Source of the DNA: Struthio camelus
Taxonomy: Eukaryota > Chordata > Aves > Struthioniformes > Struthionidae
Assembly: GCF_040807025.1 (NCBI RefSeq)
Contig: NC_090956.1
Location: forward strand, 1,972,517 to 2,036,516
Reading direction: 5' to 3'
DNA: 64,000 nt
Position numbers and translations under genes: made by a program. Below, in pieces: positions 55,801 to 64,000 of the stretch (within the stretch, counting starts at the first letter, position 1; every line of letters starts with the position of its first letter). The notes beneath the pieces are model-generated. The model had not been told where the DNA came from, did not search any database, and worked only from the letters and a program-made list of their open reading frames with translations.

Positions 55801-58800
55801 GCTGGGGGGAACGCGGCGCTCGCGCCCAGTACGGGCGGCTGCGGCACAACAGGTTGCAGAGTGGACAGGCAGCTTTCGCTGCCAGGTTTCAACAGCAAGG
55901 AAAACACTTGCTGCGACAGCTCTCCGTGTGATCAGCGTCGCGTGAAACCTTCCCCTTTGCGCATACGTGGTGTTTGCGCTGGCGTTGCTCTACACGCCCT
56001 CGGGCTTCCTTTGCAGGAGCGAAGAGGAGCGCAGGATTTATGGCCTTCTCCCATGAGCGGGCTGGCTGCCTCCTGACCACCGGTGCCTTCCTGGGTGAGG
56101 CCCACCCACGCGGACACCCGACGCCCCGTCTGTCTCTAAGGGTGCTGGATGCTGCAGCAGAAAACGGAGAGGCCTCTGGAGTCTGCCATCAGCCGGGCTT
56201 CTGCCTCACCAAAGGTAGCGCGGCTCGAGCCGCGCGGACCGCTCTCGCCTGAGCGCCTGTCCCACGCTTGTACCGCGGGCTCATTGCTCACCCCAGCACC
56301 CAGCTCCCGCTAAATCCCACCGCTCTTTTTGTCTCAACCATTTTCTGGCAGCAAGTTCCACAAGTTAATTATTCACGGTGCAAAAACAACAGTTTGCTTT
56401 TTGGCTAGATTAAGAAGCGTTCTCGCTATTTATAAATAGCTGGGTGGTGCTCAGGAAACTACCGAGGGATGAGGCAGAAGGGAAACATGACTCTCAGTCA
56501 CTTCTGCGATCCCACCCAGTGTCACAGGGCGTCGTGGGAACGGCACGCGGTGGCTCGGCGGACGCGAGGTCTCACCTTGGGTGTGCTCCTCGGTGGGGGT
56601 CACCGCCAGCTTCTTGAAGTAATCGTCCGTTTCGGGGTCCACCACCAGGAGCCGGGCCTCGTTCTCTCTGGACTTGATGTGAGACACGACCTCCGAGTGC
56701 CTCAGCCCTTCCACGTTTATCCCGTTCACCTGCAAAGCGACGGCATCAGAGGCGAGCGCGCCCGCGCCTGGCCCCGGAAAACGCAGCGGCAGCCCTACAG
56801 CGGGGTCGCGCGCCGCCACCGACGGGCACGGCAAGGGGCGAGGATGCCTTGACGAAGGGCCGTGCTGCCCAGCATCCCCCCAGGCCGCCCGCGGCCCTTC
56901 CCTCACCGGCCTGCCTGGGCTCCCGCTTCCTCCCCCAGGAGCCATCTCTGGGAGTCACGCTGCTTCATTTCCTTTGGGATGATAAGGCGCCTACAGGCTT
57001 TGCCCTTTTTTCTCGCGGGCCGGTCATGACTTCCTACCAAGCTGCCCTTCCCTCCGAAGGCCTCTGCGAGAGCATCTTTCCTGCTTTCTGGCGCGGTACT
57101 GCAAACCTCTGCCTTCGCCCCACATCCCGAACACGCTGCTCGGAAAATCACAACCTGCGGTCTCGACTATTATGTTATCTACCCAGTTCCTATGGAAACA
57201 CTCTGTTCCCCCCCTTTAATGATTTAAACTCCAGCATTGATCTTAGATTTGCCCCCAGGTATCTCGGATTCGCTGCAGGACGTGAACATGCGCACAAGCA
57301 ACTGGGTGACAACTAACTGCCTGTTAGCTGCTCCACAATAGCTGCCCCAGGACAGGTTTAACCTCACATGAACGTATGGCAATTTGTCCGTTAGTGAAAA
57401 TAAAACGAGAATTTCCTCCTGTCCCATACAGCCGAGCACAGCGCGGAGCATTGCTGTCAGAATACTCGATGCACTGATTAATTTTTTCCTTTATTGCATG
57501 CTACTTGCAACCTGCCAACAAATGGGATATTATTCTCCTGATTGTTCCACACACAAAAAGGGAACAATTGTGATTTCTAGGCATTGTTCTTGGTTGGGGA
57601 ATGAATACACCCATTGTCCCACATGAAAAGGTCTTGATACTGCCGAGTTGCTCGCTGCTTATCGCTACGGGGCCTGCTTTTGTTCAACTCAATAAACCAT
57701 TTTTAGTGCTCGATCCCTTTTCATTCACGTGTAAAGCTCAAAGCACAGTTTGCGGCTGGTCTTGCATTTTGCACTTAAGGCATCTGCCTGCTAAACTGCA
57801 GAGCAGATGTGCTAATGCAGCTTTAACAGGAGAACACCAGGTACTGCTGACTGCATGGGTATCACCAATACCACGGGAATGAAATAATCTAGTCCTCTTA
57901 AAAACAGCTACTCTGTTACTGCGACTTTCTAGAATAAATCAAAGACTTCAGAAGTCTGTTCAGCACAGAAAGGCCTTTGTTATGATAACTGGATGGCAGT
58001 TTTTGTTTGTTTTTTTTAAGCCATGGATAATTACATAACCATGCAGACTTTCCACAGACACATCTGCTCTTCTGCAGGGCCCTGGCTGTCCAGGGGTCAC
58101 GAGCATTAACGCATTTTCTCTCCCATCTCCTCCTGCAGACAGGCACCTCCTTACTCCCGCGCCCGGGATGCTGAAGCGCGGGGCTGCCGGGTGCCTGGGC
58201 GAGCATCGCACCCCGAGCCGGGGCTGGGCACGCGCCAGAGCCCGGGAACGAGGGCAGCCCCCGACGCCTCCCCAGGAAGCTAAGATTCCTGTAAGCGCGG
58301 CTTTAGCCTCAGCAACATGCACTCGGGGACGTTACAGCCAGTTCCAGATCGCTGCAAGAAGCAGGATATTAGGTTAAACTGGTCCCAGTACAGCTGTGAA
58401 CCCTCTTCCTGCAAAGTCCCAGCTGTTTTACACTGGGAACGAAAAGCCTCCTGGGTCATGCTGAGGCTGTTTGGGGGTTTAGAGAAACTCCAGGAGAAGG
58501 GACAGGACAGGGCAGTTGTGCAGAGCCAGAGCTGAGCCGGCCCCAAACTTGGATTCCTCTCTGTTTCGGGTGCCTGAACCCACAATCTTCCCCCACCGCC
58601 AACCGAACCTGAGGCAGAAGCAGGTCCTGCAGGGCCTCGAGGGCCAGGGCACGGCTGCCAGCTGCAGCCAGGGCTGGCGAGGAAAGGGAAGCAGCCAGGT
58701 CTCGCACCTGCCGGCACCCAGCACCCTCGCCCGCGGGCTCCCGGACCTGAGCCTGGCCTCCCCGGCAGCGGGGCCCCAGGGTTCCCGCGGGCCGACCCGG

Positions 58801-60846
58801 CTTTTAACCCCGCTCGGCCTCCAGCGAGACGCCGCCAACGCTTTTCAGCTCACACCAGGCCCCGCGCCTGGCCCTCGGCCCGGGCGGGTGGGCCGCTGCG
58901 CGCCCGAGGCCGCTGCGCTGCGCCCTGCAAGGCGAAGCCGGGCTGCTCTCTTGCCCCGCCGGGCAGCCGCCAGGCTCCCAGCGCAGCAGACCTGGGCGGC
59001 ATCAAATATTTATCAGAGCCCCCAAAGAGCCAGCGCGGAGGGGGAGATCAGGTTTCTCGGCTCTCCAGCTCACCTCTTCCCTCTTTGTGCGCGCCCAGCC
59101 CGCCGCCGAGGGCCGATAAATAAATAACAAAACGCCTCACCGCGGCGTGACGCTGCGGCGGGCGCCCCGGCTCCCGGCCGCCTGCACCCCTGCTGCTCCC
59201 AGCATTAAGCGTTTTCCTCCCAGACTCTCCAAAACCCTTTTTGCCTCCTGACCTGGTAGGTGATGGCCACGGTTGGGGGCCTGCAGAAGGGTTTTGAATT
59301 CAGCCTTCCCCGAGGGGGGCCAACGCGCAGCCCCAGGCAGCACCCCTCTTCCCTGGGGATCGACCGGGCGATCCAGGGGTTAAAACAGGAATCGGTGCCG
59401 CGGCGGGGCGCCGGCCCTCGGAAGGAGACGTACCCGCCGCTTCGCCGGCGCGTCGCTCAGACCCTGCCCGAGGCACGCGCAGCTCCGAACGGGGAACCTT
59501 GCCGCTCGCTAGAAACGGCGAGCGACGGAGAAGCAAAAGGCAGCGCAATTCCCAGCCACGTCCCGAATTTTCTGTTGTTCAGCGCTAAGCAAACGGGAAA
59601 TTGTTTCCAAGAGCAGGTCCCCCCCCCCGTCTTTCACAATCCACAGTTTCACGTTTTGAAAACTCTTCTCTGCAGAGCTCTCGCCCGCCGTTTCCAGGCG
59701 CCTGCCCTGCCCGCAGCACGTCGGCCGGGCCGGGCCGCACCGCGCCGCTGCACGAGCGGCTGCCCGGCGCGCCCCGCTCGAGACAGGCAAGCTCCCTTCC
59801 TCCTCCCCGGGGTTGGCGCCGGCGCCGTTTGCCCCTCTGCCCCTCTCACTAAGCCGGGTAAAAACACCTCTACGCAGCTCAGCATCAGCGCAGCGAGCGA
59901 TGTCAGGCAAATGCCGCCGAGCACGGGGCTCACTCCCCTCCGAGCTCCGGGCTGCAGCAGTGCCGGAGGGCAGACGGGCGCCCGTCACGTACCCGACCCG
60001 AACGGAGGTCCACGCATCTGGCCGCCGCTGCCACCGCCTCCCCGACGCGGCCCGAGCCTGACGGGAGCAGGGGCCGCGCGCAGCCCAGCCTCTCCGCAGG
60101 GCCGTCAGCCTGCTCCGCTCCTCCTCCGCGCCTTGCCAGAGCCAACGTCGCCGTTTAGATTTCAGCGCGCACAAGCGCCTGCTTTTAATCAGCTGCAATT
60201 AATTCAGCGGGGAGCGCTGAGCGGCCCGCTCAGCGATAGGGGAAGCGCCACTGAAGGACTGCAAAGCCGCTTCCCGGCGCGCCAACACCGGCCTTAGGGC
60301 TCCATCAGCACCCGGGGCCGGACCCACACGGAGATTAGGCGCTCGACCCTACCCAGACACCTCTCTGCGCCACGTATCCCCGCTGAACGCCCTCTCCTCA
60401 CCTGCGCCCTGCGCGCGCCCCTTCGCTGCTTCTAGCAGAGGAAGGTGTGCTGCTGTCTTACGCAGGACCCCGCAGCGGGGCTGACCGAGAAGGTCTGAGA
60501 CCTCCTGGGTGCCTGGCAGAGTTGCGTCACTTCCGCTCTCCATCTCCCCCCTCGCGAAAGGGAGCTCGTGCCCTCACGCTGCCAAGGGTTTAGGGATCCC
60601 TATGCAGAACGTGCTGAGAAAACCCCCCAGACCACCGGGGAACGACCTGGAGACCCCCCACGCCGCTACCTCCACGAGCCTGTCCTGGGGCCGCAGTCCT
60701 GCTTTAGAGGCCGGCGAATCTGGGTCCACCGAGCGGATGAATTGCCCCGGTCTGGATTTCTCACTGTGCAGGTTGAAGCCGTAGCCATTGGGGCCTTTCT
60801 TGAGGTGGCAGAGACGTGGACACAGCTCTTTTTGTCCATTTAAATC
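49726..60846 (-). CDS. NHERF2: NHERF2 (SLC9A3R2), last five coding exons, 5' partial
   Basis: NHERF2 is a tandem-PDZ scaffold that ties NHE3, CFTR and receptors to ezrin under the apical membrane. The five exons (177, 154, 44, 63 and 159 bp) give the final 198 residues. PDZ2 starts [20 protein letters not shown] with the GYGF ligand loop and ends [17 protein letters not shown]. Then come a variable Ser/Gly/Gln linker, [13 protein letters not shown], and the ERM-binding tail [16 protein letters not shown]. The SNF terminus fits NHERF2, since NHERF1 ends in SNL. The order NHERF2-NTHL1-TSC2 agrees with mammals. PDZ1 is not found up to 64000, so the gene continues beyond the window. Confidence 0.93.
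49885..53364 (-). other. NHERF2: NHERF2 intron (last)
   Basis: About 3.5 kb without a supported exon. It contains a possible decayed CR1 near 52195-52320. Confidence 0.7.
52195..52320 (-). repeat. Possible degraded CR1 3' end
   Basis: GGAAGCAACCCTCTGGGTCA then CAAGCTCCTCCTATCCTGAGCAG loosely follows the reverse CR1 pattern (ggaagggacctctgg...tcnagtccaaccccctgctcnagcag). Divergence is high and the call is weak. Confidence 0.3.
53365..53427 (-). CDS. NHERF2: NHERF2 linker exon (63 bp)
   Basis: [21 protein letters not shown]. It matches the LNGGSACSSRSD part of the mammalian linker. Acceptor CCAATAG, donor GTAAAA, phase 0 on both ends, so skipping would keep the frame. Confidence 0.88.
54151..54194 (-). 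CDS. NHERF2: NHERF2 linker exon (44 bp)
   Basis: [14 protein letters not shown], 14 full codons plus a split Gly. PxxxTNGxxxxQLNGG aligns with the mammalian linker. Acceptor GTCTGTAG, donor GTGAGT. It was recognised by frame and homology because it is very short. Confidence 0.85.
56576..56729 (-). CDS. NHERF2: NHERF2 PDZ2 C-terminal half exon
   Basis: [40 protein letters not shown] and [11 protein letters not shown]. The PDZ fold's alpha-B helix and last strands. Acceptor TTTGCAG, donor GTGAGA. Confidence 0.95.
56730..60669 (-). other. NHERF2: NHERF2 intron within PDZ2
   Basis: A 3.9-kb intron splits PDZ2, as in mammals. From about 58150 to 60500 it is strongly GC- and CpG-rich, with long chance open frames on both strands that show no domain. 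Confidence 0.75.
58150..60500. promoter_or_regulatory. Intragenic CpG-rich block
   Basis: CpG dinucleotides are dense, in contrast to the AT-rich introns of TSC2. It may be a CpG island or only high-GC microchromosomal sequence. No initiator or first exon could be fixed. Confidence 0.45.
60670..60846 (-). CDS. NHERF2: NHERF2 PDZ2 N-terminal half exon
   Basis: [40 protein letters not shown] and [23 protein letters not shown] forms the carboxylate-binding loop. Acceptor TTTTAATCAG, donor GTAGCG. Phase 0 at both ends. Confidence 0.94.
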
Positions 60847-61854
60847 CTGATTAAAAAAGAGAAGGGGAAAAAAAAGACGTTATTTTTTTTTTACTCGCAG
60901 GTTGCACTGTGTTTGAAAGCACATGCAATCAGAAGCGAAGTTAACAAGGAAACTACGTATCTGCACACCGTCCTCCCGTTCCAGCTACGCAGGGCAGGTT
61001 AACAAATGGATTTCCTCTCATTGAGTCTATTTTAGAAAACCAATTGTCCAAACCCATTCCAGAGAAATCAAAAAGAAAAAAAAAAAAAAAAAGAAAGAAA
61101 ATGCATTTCCTTCATCGCAAGCCGCCCAGATAAAGTACGCCCACAAGCCGGGCCGCGCGCTCAGCCCTCCCGTCGGGAGCCGAGCTCGCCGAGCCCCACC
61201 AAGACCACCCCCGGCCGAGAGGAAACCAAGCCGAGCGCCCGTGCAAAGGACACCGGCTTACCGAGACAATGTATTAACCTTAGTTATTTATTTAAGGCAG
61301 CGCCGTGCCCTTGATCCCACTGACATCAGCATCGCACGCAGTTATAATTCTCTTCCTCCTCTCGGTCCCTCCCCACCGAAAGGCTCTCGAAGGGCCCAGG
61401 GGATGGTCAACCCCGTCCCGGCGTTTCGCCGAGCCGCTTTCCGTGCCTTTTTTTCGCCTGTGGTTTCAGGCAAACAATCAATCCCCGCGGCCGAGTCCTA
61501 AATTTTCGTTAAAAGACACGCCGCTCCCGCCCCCCCCCGCTTCGCGGGCTCCAGATTTTCCTCCTCTTCTTCCTCAAATCACGTCTGCCGCCAACTCTCT
61601 TTCCGCCTCTCTTTTCCAACCAAAAGCCCCAGCGGAAGTCTCCCGGAGGCGCCCGCCTCGGCCGAAAGGCTCGCGGAGACGCGGGGACACGGCCCGGCGG
61701 CGCGGGAACCGCACCGGCCGGCGGGTTTTACCCGGCGCGGAGCGGTGCAAAACGCACGGCGTTTAGGTGCCGGCCTTTCCGCGGGGGCTCGCGTGCCCCC
61801 GGGACGGGCTTCCCCCCGCTGCCCCTTCTCCGCGAGCCCCCCGGCCCTTTCGCA

Positions 61855-62012
61855 GGATCACAGGATGGCTGAGGATGGCAGGGACCTCTGGAGACCATCT
61901 AGTCCAACCCCCCTGCTCCAGCAGGCTCCTCTAGAGCGTATTTCCCAGGACCGCGTCCAGGCGGGTTTTGAATATCTCCAGCGAAGGAGACTCCACCGCC
62001 TCTCGGGGTAAT
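61855..62012 (-). mobile_element. CR1 LINE 3' end fragment
   Basis: The plus strand shows the reverse CR1 tail: ATCACAGGATGG, GACCTCTGGAGACCATCTAG and TCCAACCCCCCTGCTCCAGC, then CGCGTCCAGGCGGGTTTTGA and GGAGACTCCACCGCCTCTCG. It is 5'-truncated, as most CR1 copies are. It belongs to the same subfamily as the copy at 35833-36010. Confidence 0.9.
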
Positions 62013-62913
62013 TGACTGCATCTATCATCACAGTCAAGACGAGATCAAAGGGAAAGACATCTGTATTATGTACGTAGCATTTCATGCAATCACTGAAAAA
62101 CTCCTGAATTAGGAATTCTAGGCTTTGCCTCCCTCTCCCAGTTCAACACACGAAGCCGCAACATTAATTTCTCAAGTTACGTTTAAATAATTTCAAAATA
62201 CCGATGCGCAATACGAACAACACTATCTCTTCAAGGCTTTGAGATTTTTTTTGACTTTCATAACACCATTAACTAAGTGTTCAAGTTGCTCAGTCACGCT
62301 GTTCGTCTGAACTTCGCAGGTAATCAAAACTCGCAGACTTATTTTAAAAACTTAGCGTTAATAACATCAGCCTGCTTGTAGTTACTGCCTCCCTCGTGCA
62401 ATTTACTGACTGCCCAATCATCGCACGTAGCATTAAAAGGAGCACAGTACCTTCCCCGCTCTCCTCGCAACCCGACGCGCGCTGCCAGCTCGCGTCCCCC
62501 CCTTTGAATCGCTCCCGGAGCATCCTCAGGCGCGGCGGCGGGAAGGGCGCCGAGGTCGGCTCCGCGGGCAGCTAATTCCCTTTCGGGGTCTCGCCCCGGC
62601 TCCTTTATCCCCCTAGAGAGGGTGTTTTCCCAAGGAGCGTCGGGAAGAGGCCTGGACCCGGTCGGAGGAGCAGCCGCCCTCGGAGAGCAGCTCCGGGCAT
62701 CCAGCGCGGGACCCTCCGCCCGGCTGCCTTCCCGCGCTTCGCCCACGTTCAGGCCCCAAGGGTCTCAGAGACCGCCACGGCCCCGGGCGCTGCGCTTGCC
62801 GAAACCGTCCGGCATGGCACGGCGCAAACCCAACTAATGCCAGCAGGAAACACGGCAGCGAGCCGCCTCCCGCGGCTCCCCGCGCCGCCAGCCGGGGCTG
62901 CCCTCGCCCCCCG

Positions 62914-62942
62914 GGACGGACGGACGGACGGACGGACGGACG
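62914..62942 (+). repeat. (GGAC)7 microsatellite
   Basis: Seven uninterrupted GGAC tetranucleotides in a CpG-rich intronic block. Confidence 0.85.
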
Positions 62943-64000
62943 CCGTCTTCGCAGCGACTGCCGACGGAGGTGGACTACTCCTTGTTTGCTCAGCACCGTG
63001 TCTCTCCGCTTCGAGCCCCCCCCGGACAAGCGGGGGGCACCTGCCCCGGCCTCCCGGGACACCCACCGGCGGGAACCCTGCCCGCGAAACGGCTCGGATA
63101 ACTCATCCGGGAAGAAACGGGGGGAAGCGAGATGAATCAAAGCGGCGCCCTTGCGGGATGCCAGGGCAGAGAGCGGCCCGGGATGTCCCGGCTCCAGCGC
63201 GGGAGAAACGCGTGGGCCGTGCCGGCTCCTCAGGGCCAGAGCGCCAAATTCTGCAAAAAGCGCTTACCGAGGAGCGCCCGGGGCGGGTGGGCGAGGGGGC
63301 TCGCCTGGCTGCAAACCAGCTGCAGACTGGAACGAAACCTTGACGGAGAGCAACTTTGCAACGCGGTTAAAAAAAAGAAAAAGAGCAAAAGGAGGGGGCT
63401 GCAGCCGGGATTTAAGACGAGCCGTCGAGGGCTGCCGGAGGCCGGCGGGGCGAACCCGCTCCGCGACAGCCCCTCGCACGCGGCCGGTCTGCGCTCGCAG
63501 CAGCCGCCGCCTCCACGGATTTAGCGAGCCGCTACTTTTCCCATGGCCCCGGAGCAGTCGGTTCACCCTCTCCGCAAACATTTCCAGCTCGCCTTACAGC
63601 GCTCTCCAAAAACTGCAGAAAACAGGAAATGATTCAAGTGATTGAACAGTATCAGAGCTCAGAGGTTTCTGAGTGACCTTAAAGGGTGCCCAGGGCTCTG
63701 CGCAACTAGGAAAAGGGTTGCGCTGCCTGAGCCAAAAGCAGCCTGTCTTGCATCATCCGTTCAGATTTACAGATTACCCCTCTTTTCAAATCCTTTCCCT
63801 CTCACTGCATTTTCAGAGGGTCAGAGCTGCAGCAGCAGGCTGAAAGCACGGAGAAAACAACCTGCAAACGCCGCCGGGAACGCGCGACCCCGCAGGGCAG
63901 GAGCCGGCGCCGGGGAGGCCGCGGTGCTGAGCGCCCCTACGCCCGGGGCCGGTTCCTCCCGCTTGGCATCGCCTGGCCTTGGGATTTGCAGGAAAACCAA

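Larger units (their letters stand above)
60847..64000 (-). other. NHERF2: NHERF2 upstream intron, partial
   Basis: The sequence upstream of the first PDZ2 exon, running off the window. No PDZ1 exon is seen. It holds a poly-A tract near 61078-61091, a CR1 copy, a GGAC microsatellite, and CpG-rich blocks at 61140-61850, 62440-63560 and 63850-64000. Confidence 0.6.

Noticed and set aside
59260-60297. 345-residue plus-strand open frame
   Set aside because: It lies in an NHERF2 intron with very high GC, where stop codons are rare. The overlapping minus-strand frame of 229 residues is equally open, and neither has a recognisable domain.
63268-63581. Possible alternative first coding exon of NHERF2 ending at a GTAAGC donor near 63262-63267
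   Set aside because: The long open frame here meets a stop after the join to the PDZ2 exon. The frame that would join correctly has an upstream stop and no ATG.

Overview
The window is vertebrate nuclear DNA, most likely from a bird. It holds many-exon genes with GT-AG introns. Two CR1 LINE 3' ends carry the avian-type tail, other interspersed repeats are few, and GC content swings sharply, as on avian microchromosomes. A crocodilian cannot be fully excluded. The gene order matches the conserved TSC2-NTHL1-NHERF2 block (human 16p13.3).

Layout: (1) 1-2740 is TSC2 3' untranslated and downstream sequence with no coding region I can recognise. (2) 2741-37246 on the minus strand is a complete TSC2 (tuberin) coding region. 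I read 41 coding exons, the human number, that join to 5499 bp (1832 residues plus stop) without frameshift or internal stop. Both exons that are alternatively spliced in mammals are present: exon 25 (129 bp) and exon 31 (69 bp). (3) 37249-39144 is TSC2 intron 1, which carries a G/C-skewed minisatellite with a 141-bp higher-order period. (4) 39.0-39.7 kb is a CpG island. It is a head-to-head promoter for TSC2 (minus) and NTHL1 (plus), with ETS, E-box and ZNF143/THAP11-type sites. (5) 39371-45524 on the plus strand is a complete NTHL1 in six coding exons (297 residues), with the helix-hairpin-helix, the catalytic Lys and Asp, and the four Fe-S cysteines. (6) 45.9-49.7 kb is the tail-to-tail interval between NTHL1 and NHERF2, much of it probably NHERF2 3' UTR. 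(7) 49726-60846 on the minus strand holds the last five coding exons of NHERF2 (SLC9A3R2): PDZ2 and the ERM-binding tail. The PDZ1 exons are not visible and presumably lie beyond 64000. (8) 56.5-64 kb contains large GC/CpG-rich intronic blocks.

The three proteins have separate jobs. Tuberin is the GAP subunit that turns off Rheb and so mTORC1. NTHL1 is a base-excision-repair glycosylase. NHERF2 is a PDZ scaffold at the apical membrane. Only TSC2 and NTHL1 share a promoter. I found no mobile system, CRISPR or unfamiliar protein-coding locus. The points worth a second look concern alternative splicing of TSC2, the shared promoter, and the repeats around it.
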